A stretch of 64,000 nt of DNA from the NCBI RefSeq assembly GCF_017654505.1, contig NC_054560.1, forward strand, positions 1 through 64,000, in the 5' to 3' direction. The number at the start of each line of letters is the position of its first letter. Position 1 is the stretch's first letter. This DNA comes from Polyodon spathula (taxonomy: Eukaryota; Chordata; Actinopteri; Acipenseriformes; Polyodontidae). A program made the translations under genes and the position numbers. Below the pieces are notes generated by a model. The model did no database searches. It was not told the DNA's origin and saw nothing but the letters and a program-made list of their open reading frames with translations. This document shows, piece after piece, positions 35,501-46,261 of this stretch.

Positions 35501-38500
35501 TTTTAGAATGAAAAAGTGGAATTCTTGGTTATTAAACGTCCTCCTCACCCCCTCCTCCCAGCCCCTGCTCCTCTCCCTGCCTCACTCACCCCCCCTGCCT
35601 TGACCAGTTTGTGTCGGAACTCCCTGGTGGGGTTGTTGAAGGTGAGCTTCTCACAGCGCAGGTGATTGACGGGCGGGTTTCCTTCCAGGTTCAGGAACAA
35701 GTCGTAGGTGAAACACACTCTCTTAGGCTCCTCCTGCAAGAGAAACACAACCCAATTTCTTTTTCAAATTATTTATGTCTTTTTTTTTTGGGGGGGGGGG
35801 GGCTGGGTAAACGTGTGTGATTTTCAGCAGCACAGAAAACTGTATCCAGTCTAGGTAACGACACCCCAGCATTAAACTTTAAACCATGTTTTTCTAGGGT
35901 AGGGTTAAAGCTTCAGGGCATCAGGAAGGAGATTGAAATGCATTGTAATATTACCAATTTCATTTTGATCTCTTTGACCGCATGCAATCATGTGCTCTCA
36001 ACTCAGTGTTCCCTTTAGACTGCAATAAACTAACTCGAGATGCAGAATGTCAGAAAGATCATGTTACCAAAAGTAACCATTGTACTTACCATACCCCTTT
36101 CCACACAGACTAGGAGAACCTGTGGCTCAGGTGAGCTCCAGACCCTCTCTAGAGCTATATTTAAATGACCACACCCAACACCAATCAGATAAAGAAGCTG
36201 AAACAAGCAGAAACTGGTATGGTTCACTATAGCCCCAGGAAACGTTCCCTACATTCCACACACAGTGTGGATAAGCACCATACCGTGAGGAGTCTTCCAT
36301 CTTTCATTGGGTTTTATTACTGGGTTTGTTTTAGAACATGTTTAGAATTAACTTTACAACACAGTACAGGGATGTCACAGACACACTGTATGTCTGCTCT
36401 AGCAGGTCTTGACACACAGGCATTCCCAATATATATTGAAGTGCAGAGATCCCAAGATATAGCCTTCATCATCAATTGAAGTTGAATTAAAAAAAAAATA
36501 AAAAAAACCTGAAATACTAAATACAAAGAGGACGTGTTCCCCACACACACTGCTTCGCCTTTTGCATCTGTCACCCCCAGCTATGTTGCTAATTTAACAA
36601 AGGAATCAAAAACCAGCTGTGTTCCAGTCTGGGAGGGGTGAGAAACTAACAGCTTGTAGTACAACCCCCCCCTCCTTCTCTAATGTGTAACCAGGGCAGG
36701 TGCTGCAGCCTTGGGTAAATATTTATTATCCTGTGGAAAACAGGGACTGTTGTTACACTGTTACAGTATTCCCATCATCCCAATGAACAGGAATGATAGT
36801 GCAGCAGTATTTTATGACAAGGGAAACTCACAACACAGTTTCAACAAAAAGAGGTCAAGGGAGAATAACTCAAAGAAAGACAACAGGAAAAATAACTGCA
36901 CTCAACATGGCCGACCAGTCTTGGGCACAACATATCATTTCTATAGGACTGACTTCCACAGAACATTAAAACTATGCAATTAGTTGTTTGAAGTTGCGAA
37001 ATGGCACTGGTGTAACCCGTCCTCCCACATTTTAACCCCAACCCAAATCCTTGTATGCAGTGGAGCACAGTAAACCACGCCCGAGATCACGCTGCAATCC
37101 AGGCCAGTCCAGATTTGCGCCTATTGACAGAAACATGAAGTCACATTAACTCCTTCATTCAGTATAAGGAACACTATGTGCCATCCCAAGCAGATCAGCT
37201 CTGCTAAATTACATACAAGACCACCATGTTAGCTGGGGCTCACTCGAAACTACTTTTCTCAAATTTGTACTGCAATAAAGGAAAACGACACATTTTCACC
37301 AGCAGTTTTCAATAAACCTGAAACTCTATCTTTGCGTCAGCAATGCTAAAGAATGAACTGATACAGCAAACGCACATCACTTAGGCTGCACCAAAGCACA
37401 TAGCAATATTCATTATCCCCCCATGGATTTATACTACAGCTTTTAGTAAGAAGTTCTTTTTCATCTTTCAGACTAAAGCATTGTTGTCAGCTGCGTTTCA
37501 ACATGATCAAAGTGTGGGCTGAGAGGCTGTGAAGGGAAGTTGTGGTGACCGAATGGGTTCTCTCTGCTTCACAGCTCAAACACACTCACAGGGCAGCGGT
37601 GAGAATGATGCTCCAGGCTCCACTACTACCAGGAGGTGTATTACTGTAATGAACAGGAGTTTGCACAGTCAGGCCCCTGGTAAATCTGCAGGGAACTGAT
37701 AACACTGCTTCTCATGACAATGACACATGATTAGACTAAGTTTCATCACAAATTGCATTTCCTCTTTTATTTAAATCTAAAAATGACACTGGATGCCAAA
37801 TGCCTGCATCGTATCCAGCACTACCTGCTTCCCTGCTGGTGGGGATCAGCAGTGCAAGTGGCTTGAGAATCCCCGGCACTCCACTGCCTGCAGTTCCTAA
37901 TGCCACGCGCTTTAGATGCATTATTTGCAATTGAAATGATCCAGCTCAGGTAACACACATTATTTAACTAGCACTCGTACGAGGCTTGGAAAATTCTCAG
38001 CTGTTGCACAAAGCAATGCAAATGAGGTGCGAGTTTCTACTTCTCATTAAAGCAGGAGACTGAGAGAACGCCTGGTCCTGGACTCATTCAATCTCCATCT
38101 CCTTCCATTGGCTCTCTCAGAATCAGTTTGTGTTATTTATTTTTCCCCAATTTCACACATAATCAATTAACCAGAGCCCTGTGTTTCTCGCAAATACAAA
38201 ATAACACAAAATAAAACGAAACGCAACATAAAACAAAATCATTATAAAGCAAACACAGAATTCCACTTTTAAATTGGGTGGCTTATACAGAAAATATTTC
38301 AAATGAATACTTGCAATTGTAGCTGTCAAAGCTCAGCCGTTACCACAGATGCGGTCTGAAGGGAAGAAGCTGTCTCTAGCGCTTGCGCAGATATATAATT
38401 TGCAGCGAGTCAACGCTGAAAAGAATTTGAGCAGGAGGGTGCAGCTGACAGTGTCACAATAATGATGCGCAGATTCTGCAACTGTCAGCTGGAACAGGAG

Positions 38501-41500
38501 TTTTAATATACTGTCGTTAAACATAAGCTGTTTGCTCCTTTTCGGGAAAACATGTCTTGTTTGCTTGTAGTTTGCATTCGTATGCTAATTCTTTGCTTTA
38601 CAGTGGTGCAAACATTGCACTGGAGAAAGTGCTGCTTTGGTTTTGAATAGATTTGAATGAATGAATCTGCTTTACTTAGTGTTTAAATACTGTGTGTGTA
38701 TATATATTATAGTTTTATAGTATAAAAAGATTGTTACACAATGGCACGCTGCACTCACCTTATTTTTGAAGTAGACCTCTATGGGCATAATGAAGCCAGC
38801 GTAGCCTGACTCTTCCACCTTGTAGGGGGGCTCCTTACACACTGTGGGGGAACGGGGGTGGGGGACACAGGCATTAGTGTCAGCATCGCACAGCTGGACT
38901 GAACAGCTTTAACATTCTGAAATAAGACAGACAACTGCATCTGTGTCAGACACTACTGATGCACTGGTTTCTTTGAGACCATATTGTTTTAAACAGTCAC
39001 TTCTAATACAAACAAATGCGTTAGTTTGATATTCAAACATTTGTCCAGGCACTAAAACGGGTAAATACATTTTTGATCAACCTGAACAGAATGCTACAGG
39101 CCTTCTAAAGTTTCAAAAGTTTAGTGCACGGGAAAGCAAAGCACAGTTAAAAAGCCAAAAAGTGCTCACGGCTAGTTAAAATGATATTCTCAAAGAAAAC
39201 AATACAGCAGACACATCAAGTCAACAACTGTGAAACCACCTGCCGTTCCAGTTCCGGAAAAACTACCAGCCTCGTTCCAGCAAACCAGGCTCACTAATCA
39301 CAGCTTGACACAGCTGAAGCATCGACTGTCTGCCCATTTGCAGCAAAACAGCGAACTCTAATGCACAACGTTACATTTCTATTTCAGTCTTTACACGCGA
39401 GAAAAAACAGCTTCTTAAGAACAGAGTTCCCAGGTTGAACCCATTATGCAGTGGACTCGTTCCTCACAGCTCCTTAGAAAGCCCCACTCGACGTTAAGAC
39501 CGCTGACTCTAAACACCATCTGAATATCTCACTCCATTAGTACCAGCTCATACCAGGGATGGGAATAAGACTCCTATTGCATAGCAGTTTTACCCATTCC
39601 AGTTTTTACTATGAGCCCCAGCGTATAGCTAACAAACGCAGGTGAAATATTGTGATTCCCACAAATCGCAACTGTTGTGCAATTCTGTTTGTTATTTAAG
39701 AACTAGGCTAGGTTCAAGAACTCTCATTTTCAATACTGAGAATGTAGGATGTGCAGGTCCCACTAAACTAGATCTGGATAACTTAGATAGTTTACAAAAC
39801 TGAGGCTCTTAGCAAACACTGGACCTCCACCCACCCCTGTAATCCCACTCCTCTCCTCTTTTCCAACTCACCTCGCTTGGGTTTTGGGAAGCTCTCGTGA
39901 AGCCTGAAGACCACCCTCTCGACAAAGTGCTGGATGTCACACTGCTCGGGGCCGCGCACGAACACCATCCAGTCGTGGGTGAACCCCTCCGTGGTGGGCT
40001 TCTTGCGGAGCTGAGCACGATGTCCCAACTCCAGCTTCACCTGCACCGTGCACTGCCGGGACAAGAGGGGACAGCGAATCAGCCAGGGGGAACCAGACCT
40101 GCAGGGCCAGGGTCTTCTCATCACTACATTATCACTGCCAGCTTCCATGAGAAACCACGGCACGCTCGCACGAAGACTGAAACCAGCTCATTGCCTAGAG
40201 AAAAGGCTTCAACCAGAATCTATTCGGATCAGAAACAGCCCAGGTCTTTTGCATTGTGTGTCCAACCAGTAGAAGATGACTCCCCTAAGCCATTCCCCAA
40301 GATATAGCCTTCATAAAAAATGAGTGTTCCTGGTTCTCGGTTTTAACTCACCGTACTCAACAAAACACCATCGGCACCAATATTGTAAAACAGTGCCTTG
40401 CAATTGTAATATTTTCTTTAGTTACACAATGTGTAAAACATTTATATATAGAGTTTGTTTCTTCATATTTGGGGTTAATTGTATTCCCCCCAGGCCTCTA
40501 AATGGTTGCGCCCTTGTTTTGTTCATTGGTTGGCAGAGTTACTTCCACCACTGTAATGCAGACTGGATCCAACTGTACAATTAACATGTAGTGAAACTTC
40601 ATTCAATATTGTAAAATGCCTCATAAAAATAAAACGGCAGAAGATTACACCTGTGAATTACCCGACCTTTTAGCAGGGGAACTATGAACTCAAAAACCTA
40701 TCTAAACTGTAAAAAAGTGATGTAGCACAGGGTATAACTATTCAAATTGACATGAAAAAGTGATTTTAAACAGATTTTTTTTGTTTTTGTAAAAACCATT
40801 GACTCGTTTTACTAAAAAATTTAAATGCCATATACAACCGACAAAGCCTGAAATCGGTTAAAAATAAACACAGAAATGTTAAAAAAAAAAACAAAACACA
40901 AACACCAAAAACCAGAACCCCTTAATTATAATACAGAACAATACAGAAATCTTACAAAACAGTTACAATGGTGAGCATTAAAAAATTGCGCTATCCCGAC
41001 TCAAGGCGAAGGTTGCTCGTGTGAAGCTAATGTTCTCAACTTTCAGGTTGCTTTATTGCAAAGCACTTGGAATAATAGAAGTTTCATCACAGTTTGATTA
41101 ATAGTTCTAAAAATACATCACAGAACACACAAACAGACAATCTGCATTCACAGGATGTTCTTACATCAAATAAACATGCAAAGTTCTTAAGATCCTGCAG
41201 CAGCCTTACAAATCAAAAGAACACATGAATAACTTAAAAGATGAGGCACAATTCTAAAGATATGAAATCTGAGAGTCACAAACGCACATCTCCACAATAC
41301 TGTATATGCACCTCCAAAGAGATATTAACCATGAGCTGAACAAAATTAAATTGACCCTGGTGCAGAGGTTAGCTACTACTGGACACCACAGGGCTGGGAA
41401 TAAGACTCCTATTGCATAGCAGTTTCACCCATTCTAGGTTTTACCACAAGCTTTATTAACCACAGTGAATAGGTAACAAGCTCAGGTGTGTTATTCAACT

Positions 41501-44500
41501 CATTGTAAGAGCCGGCATGAATCATATGCATGCAAAAAAGGGAAGTGGACAGATGTACAACACATAAAGAAACTGCTCCCTGCCCACGCATTCCAAACAC
41601 AGAATTCGTCTTAAATGTCAAATAAAAAGAATTACTACAACTAAGCGATATCAGGGCATATGAATGACATGAACACTGCATTTTGCTCTGCCCACATAAG
41701 GTCATGAGCTGGTTAGTCAGTGTGGTTATAATGATATGGAGTTACTGCACATGCACAGAGGCACATTCGAGTTTCAACTTGAACTAGCATTACCCCAAAA
41801 CACAAACCTCCGAAAAGCATACAGCACTGGTCGTAAGAATTCACAATTTGTACATTTCTCAATGCTTTTTTATATTGTTTACCAGATGTATCAGCCTTGT
41901 TCTACACAATGTTTTCTGCTGTGCATCTGTTTATGTTGTGTATCTGTGACACTGAAAAGGGGTGATATTTCTGGTAGGAAACTGTGGAGAGGGCATCATC
42001 TCATGCAGTTTGGGTTCTGGCTGATTAAACTGTGCAAAATTACATCCCACAATAACAGAGTGATGGAAATGAGACTCCCATTGCATAGCAGTCAGATCCA
42101 TTCCTGGTTTTAGGATGAGTTGAATAAGACACACCTGAACTTTTACTTGTACACGGGCTAATCAAGCTTGTAATAAAACCTGGAATGGGCGAAGCTGCTA
42201 TGCAATAGGACTCTTATTTCTATGCCTCTGAGGCTCAACACACAATGGATTACTTTGGTATAAAATCATACAGATCTTGTACTCGTAACTATGCTGGATG
42301 TTCTGTACGTGCGATGACATCTATCCACAGGATAGTGGCACGTTCATAAATCCTTCCTTGGATTTCTCAATGCATAACGTGTAACAGAGAGGGCAATAAG
42401 ACTCCTATAAGTTTTACCCATCCCAGGATTTACGCACTTGATTAGCCCCAGTGTGTAGGTTACAAGCTCAGGTGTGTTATTAAACTAAGTAAAACCAGGA
42501 ATGGATCAAATTGCGATGCAACAGGAGCCATATTTCCGTACCTGTGTAATATACAGGGGGTAAACAAAAAATGATGCAATACAGCTGCCATTACAGTCAG
42601 TCCAGCAACTCTCTACTAGCTTCTAAACTTTACACAACTTCAACCTGAAATACCTGAAAAGTGCCTTGTGGACCGCTAGCTAGATGCCAACACACTGGGT
42701 TTTATTTCAATTATTCAGATTCTTAAAAGTCATTCTAAAGTAAAGTCTGTGCAGTATATTAAACCAATGAATTTATAAATTAGCCAAAATATTTGAAATG
42801 CCGCCACCGACGCGACTTTCTGAAATAGGGAAATAAAATATACAACTCTGAACTCCAGGGAACCGTAAAAAACGGATGCAAGCGAAAGCATTCAAACAAA
42901 TCCTGGTTGGAGCAATTGACTATTTCATTAAAAAATATCTAGCCCTGGTGTCTGAAACACTTCTGGAAAGGCTTTACATCACCAGTGATTTTCAGTTTGA
43001 TTTCTGCCACATCTTTGCTTGCCACTTCTTGTCCAGCTTAGATTGTGATCTGTGCATGTAAACAACACCATGAACCTCGTCAAGGACGTTTGAAACCATA
43101 CACTGAGTGAGTGAAGTCCGACAGCACTCACCACTCCAGCTAGATTGCAAGGTGCCCAGTTGTTCTGGACAGTAATGAAGTTCTAAAATGCCCATGCCCC
43201 TGTAACTGTGGATCACCAGGATTCTTTAATCAGTCAACGCCTTCAAATAAACCCCTGACAAAGTACAAACAGCCAGATCACAACTTGGTGCCAAAGTCGT
43301 TTAACAGCAGGGTATAGAGAAGCTATGTTAGCCATCCTGCAGTTCAGAGAGACTAGCATTTATCCACCAAAGCAGGGCTTGAAAGTCACGCTAGCCCCTG
43401 AACCCAGTCCAGTGCTGACCTCTTCTTCAGCTAGATTGAACATGCTGGCCCTGGTAAATCTGCTCTGAACTGATCACACTTATCCCAGCTGAGTAAGTTT
43501 TACAAACAGCAGTTCATGCAGCTAGAAGAAACAGTTTATTCAACATTGAACTTCTGGCCCCTGATTAAAATAACATACTTAGATAAAGCTAGTACTAAAA
43601 CCCAGGTCTGGGTGCAGGGCTAGTGTAAGTTGCAAGCCACTAGAAAACCTTGGATCACATGTCTTTCAATACAAGTGAATAAGAGCAGTCACCACTGACT
43701 GATTCCAATCAGGCCGCGTTGTATTTATAGGCGCACTCCTTGGCAAACACAACTGCGACACTTTTCTACTTGACAGGTCAATAGAGTGCACCCCCTCCCT
43801 GTCTTCAATGATTTACAAAGGTTTCGCAATGACAGCAGCACAGCACTGTCTGCAAATGAATATCCACAAACAGGGTTTCAAAAAGAAGACAATCCAGAAC
43901 AAAAACTGTATCACTGGGCAGGACTTGCCAGCTGGAATAAAATAATCTGCATCCCCTGAAAAGTCTACATTTCCTACATGGTAATAACAGAAATACAGTT
44001 AACTGCATGGTGTTTCAAAATGTCTCAATGAGAAGTCTACAGCATAACACGGCATTGGTAACTCCAAATGTCTTTGTGCATGTAAAACTTATCATGGAGT
44101 GCTTCATTCAAGTTAAACGTTTTTTTTTTTTTTCTGATAAGTTTTCTACACATCACTGAGCCTACAATACCTCCACATCGTTGGTCCAACTGAAATGCAA
44201 GCTGATTACGCAAAGAGAAGCATGCTTCTTGGAGAGAGCATAATTTCCATCCCAGGAGCAAGATATGAAAACTATAAACCCCGCCCTCTGCCCTGCTCAG
44301 CTCCGAGACTCAGGTGTCTTGTGAGGCCAGAGTTTCAGAGTTAGGTCCTGGCTTGGCTCGACAAACAACCAGTGCAGAGCCACCCGTACCGCGAGGGCCA
44401 GAGGAAAGGGGGTATTAGAGTCCTTCGGTGCATTCAGCTGTCCACCAACCGCAAAAGCAGAAAAAAATGAGAGAACAGCTTGCACATGCAATGCAGGTGA

Positions 44501-45499
44501 TGTTGGATTCAGCTGAAGCTTGATATGCACGGGGTAATGGCAGATCAAATGTAGTGGCGTTACTCTTAATTGGGCCTGTAGTTTTCCAAGCACCCCATCG
44601 AGTTGCTGTGTAAGGCTGCACTGGAGCGGGGAGATCGCTGCTGCTTCGGCCGGTCTGAGCGGGGGGAGGGCTCTGATCGCTTCCATGGTCTTGGATCGCA
44701 CCGTGAGAGTGTGGCCTTCGCTTTAACGCGAAATTCCAGACACAGGCAAGCCCGGGGCGGCACAGGCAGCAGTGGCAAATCTCCAAACCGTACCACACTT
44801 TGCACAGTGCAAACTGGAGTTAGCGCGGCTGATTTACAAAATAACACTATCAGCGGACGACCATAGGTGTAGTATTCAAACCGGCATGAAGTCATTAAGT
44901 GTAAGAATTGCAAAGGCATGGAAAGTAAATGGGCCAAAACTCGCACTTGCTCGTTAGACGGGGGGAGGGAGGGAAGGAGGGGGAGGGTTGAGTTTAAACT
45001 TTGGCGACTTTCCACAGCGGGTTTAGGTTTTTTTTCGTAACTTACCGAACAATTACAGCAAGGCTGGGGGTTACGCGGTGCCTGAAACAACAACACATAT
45101 ACTAGCTGCTACAGTCCAGACTATCCCTACCTCACTACCAGTGACAGTAGTATCTGATTGCAATAAACACTGCAACAATATTCCCTGCTTTCCAGGTCGG
45201 ATCACAACCAAACCGCGCCGGCAGCAAATACACCCCCCTGTTCTCCAGTAAGCGCTAGCCAAAGGAAAGTGGACTGACCCGCCAGTCACCTGTGTGGGGG
45301 TACTCCCTCCTGGCAAAACCGAATCAGTGAACTCCACTGCCTGATTGTCTCCGGTTTTGATTTCCGAGGCCTCATCACAGCACCGTATTGCGAGTGTGTG
45401 CCGAAATGAATTTACTCTGTTTGGGAAAACGCTGTCCTAAGCAGTGGCTGGCTAGCATAACCCAAGCGACAGAAGCGGCTGCGTTACCTGATTGTCCAT
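29401..45499 (-). CDS. mllt1: MLLT1 (ENL), YEATS-domain super elongation complex subunit, twelve exons
   Basis: This nuclear chromatin reader binds acylated lysine on histone H3 and links to AF4-family scaffolds, P-TEFb and DOT1L. Exons are 45488-45499, 39872-40052, 38759-38841, 35590-35733, 34820-34945, 33333-33971, 32859-32946, 31278-31389, 30715-30814, 30142-30210, 29927-29998 and 29401-29529. They total 1755 nt (584 residues plus stop) and all junctions keep frame; human ENL is 559 residues. The YEATS domain covers residues about 1-138, with pocket residues F28, H56, S58, F59, G77 and Y78 present. A basic/Ser-rich middle follows, then the C-terminal ANC1-homology domain (about 518-584). 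[19 protein letters not shown] and [13 protein letters not shown] mark it as MLLT1 rather than MLLT3. The poly-Ser tract of AF9 is absent; a poly-Gly tract is present instead. Confidence 0.97.
29927..29998 (-). CDS. mllt1: MLLT1 exon 11: ANC1-homology domain, first part
   Basis: Encodes [20 protein letters not shown] and VLQQ, the first helix of the ANC1-homology domain that binds AF4, DOT1L or CBX8. 72 nt. Confidence 0.97.
30142..30210 (-). CDS. mllt1: MLLT1 exon 10
   Basis: Encodes [20 protein letters not shown] and YDK, matching the ENL segment before the ANC1-homology domain. 69 nt, phase 0 at both ends. Confidence 0.95.
30715..30814 (-). CDS. mllt1: MLLT1 exon 9
   Basis: Encodes [20 protein letters not shown] and a Pro-rich end, corresponding to the LSFSDSES/SREPPPP part of human ENL. 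100 nt, ends in phase 0. Confidence 0.93.
30966..31174 (-). mobile_element. Inverted-repeat DNA element, family B, in MLLT1 intron 8
   Basis: About 209 bp with both ends intact: GGTTTTGCATCACCT at the left, and AGGTGATGCAAAGCTTTTGG then CCTCAGCTG at the right. Aligned internally, it is in the opposite orientation to the copy at 31449. No coding capacity. Confidence 0.85.
31278..31389 (-). CDS. mllt1: MLLT1 exon 8
   Basis: Encodes [20 protein letters not shown] and onward to NPPNRDT, as in ENL. 112 nt, so skipping would shift the frame. It is bracketed by two inverted copies of the family B repeat element. Confidence 0.95.
31449..31705 (+). mobile_element. Inverted-repeat DNA element, family B, in MLLT1 intron 7
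   Basis: Begins CACAGCTGCGGTCAAACC then TCTTGCATCACCCTACAGA, and shares CATTTTGTAGTTTATTTGAT with the copy at 4573-4812. The right inverted end appears lost. With the copy at 30966 it flanks MLLT1 exon 8 in inverted orientation. Confidence 0.75.
32545..32563. repeat. Poly(C) run of 19
   Basis: Nineteen C in a row on the plus strand in MLLT1 intron 7; prone to length error. Confidence 0.95.
32859..32946 (-). CDS. mllt1: MLLT1 exon 7: Ser/Asp-rich segment
   Basis: Encodes [20 protein letters not shown] and then FEPSQNHSQ, as in ENL. 88 nt, ends in phase 1. Confidence 0.94.
33333..33971 (-). CDS. mllt1: MLLT1 exon 6: basic, Ser/Lys-rich linker with poly-Gly
   Basis: Encodes 213 residues, largely disordered, rich in Lys, Ser and Glu. 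It has a short poly-Ser run near its start and a Gly-rich tract (plus strand about 33655-33695) after MSPKGGG. The [11 protein letters not shown] end matches human ENL. 639 nt, phase 0 at both ends. Confidence 0.96.
34304..34326. repeat. Poly(A) run
   Basis: About 22 adenines in MLLT1 intron 5. Confidence 0.9.
34820..34945 (-). CDS. mllt1: MLLT1 exon 5
   Basis: Encodes 42 residues including [19 protein letters not shown] and [13 protein letters not shown], a segment found in ENL and not AF9. In phase; acceptor CCCAG, donor GTCAGT. Confidence 0.96.
35590..35733 (-). CDS. mllt1: MLLT1 exon 4: YEATS domain, end
   Basis: The exon encodes [18 protein letters not shown], then [14 protein letters not shown] and a KAGG end. 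144 nt, phase 0 at both ends. A T-run followed by a 14-G run lies in the intron just upstream, at about 35780-35802. Confidence 0.97.
38759..38841 (-). CDS. mllt1: MLLT1 exon 3: YEATS domain, middle
   Basis: The exon encodes [17 protein letters not shown] and [10 protein letters not shown], with the SGYAGF loop (G77, Y78) that closes over the acyl group. 83 nt, acceptor CCCACAG and donor GTGAGT. Confidence 0.96.
39553..39655. mobile_element. Palindromic element, family C, partial copy
   Basis: Starts CCAGGGATGGGAATAAGACT, then CCTATTGCATAGCAGTTTTA, matching the three copies in intron 1. The right arm is not recognisable. In MLLT1 intron 2. Confidence 0.75.
39872..40052 (-). CDS. mllt1: MLLT1 exon 2: YEATS domain, first half
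   Basis: The exon encodes [19 protein letters not shown] through FPKPKR, including F28, H56, S58 and F59 of the acyl-lysine pocket. 181 nt, phase 0 in and phase 1 out. Confidence 0.97.
41389..41525. mobile_element. Palindromic element, family C
   Basis: CAGGGCTGGGAATAAGACTC and then CTATTGCATAGCAG begin the copy. AGCTCAGGTGTGTTATT follows in the middle; the right arm is degraded. In MLLT1 intron 1. Confidence 0.8.
42056..42230. mobile_element. Palindromic element, family C, full copy
   Basis: About 175 bp. The left end AAATGAGACTCCCATTGCAT and the right end ATGCAATAGGACTCTTATTT are inverted, and the AGCAG/GCTGC and CATTCCTGG/CCTGGAATG blocks continue the hairpin. In MLLT1 intron 1. Confidence 0.87.
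42387..42546. mobile_element. Palindromic element, family C
   Basis: GGCAATAAGACTCCTATAAG at the left and GATGCAACAGGAGCCATATT at the right are inverted. The centre shares AGCTCAGGTGTGTTATT with the other copies. In MLLT1 intron 1. Confidence 0.82.
44297..44701 (-). other. Unrecognised 134-codon open frame in MLLT1 intron 1
   Basis: The frame lies on the MLLT1 strand in a GC-rich patch and starts [20 protein letters not shown]. No domain is recognised. It could be part of an alternative 5' exon, a mobile element remnant, or chance. Because no splice donor was confirmed, it is not called a gene. Confidence 0.25.
44960..44988 (+). other. G-rich tract with G-quadruplex potential
   Basis: A run of G blocks separated by single A or AA (GGGGGGAGGGAGGGAAGGAG then GGGGAGGG) fits the four-G-tract pattern and is also all-purine. 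It is in MLLT1 intron 1, about 510 bp past the first exon, on the non-template strand's complement. Confidence 0.6.
45488..45499 (-). CDS. mllt1: MLLT1 exon 1: start codon
   Basis: Twelve coding bases, MDNQ, followed by GTAACG. This tiny first coding exon with the same four residues is the known structure of both MLLT1 and MLLT3. The intron to exon 2 is about 5.4 kb. Confidence 0.93.
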
Positions 45500-45680
45500 G
45501 GTCTGGGTCGGTGGTGGTGATGGTGTTTTATTTACGGCAGGTTTGGTGAGGCTGATCGCAGCTCCTCATTGTGTGTCAATTTCACCCAGAAACCGGAAGT
45601 CATTCTCCCCCTCCTCCAGGAGTCTCGGCAGCGGCCCAAAACAGACCGCTCCTTCAACCAATAGGATCTGCCGGGGGGCA
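45500..45680 (-). promoter_or_regulatory. MLLT1 promoter and 5' UTR
   Basis: GC-rich sequence just upstream of the start codon, with an ETS-type CCGGAAGT at 45591-45598 and a CCAAT box at 45658-45662 (plus-strand orientation). No TATA box is evident, as is usual for housekeeping chromatin genes. The start site is not fixed. Confidence 0.55.
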
Positions 45681-46026
45681 GGGCAGCAGCGGGGAGAGCC
45701 AGTGGCATGGACGAGAAGGCTGGACGTCCTGTTAGTAATTGACAGGTGAGGGTACCAATGGTTGTCCTGGAGCTGTCAGCAACACAGCCAGTGAGGGAGC
45801 GAAGGGGGTTGGGACTGTGTTGCCATGGTGCTGAAAGATGCGACACGGGCTCCTTTTCAAAATGTAGAGGCTGGATTTTGTACCACATTCTTGAATGTGT
45901 ACATTATTTATAAATCTGTTTATTTTTTTGTGCTGATAGTACATATCACAGAGTATATAGTTCATATTATAAATAAAACATTTTTTGTATACAGCATCTT
46001 ATATATATAAAAAACGTGGGTTTCAT

Positions 46027-46251
<225 letters not shown>

Positions 46252-46261
46252 AAACTAGCCC

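Noticed and set aside
44281..44330. Similarity of the minus strand to the 5S rRNA internal promoter (CTCGGAGCTGAGCAGGGC)
   Set aside because: Only about 20 bases match and the rest of a 5S gene or 5S-derived SINE is absent.
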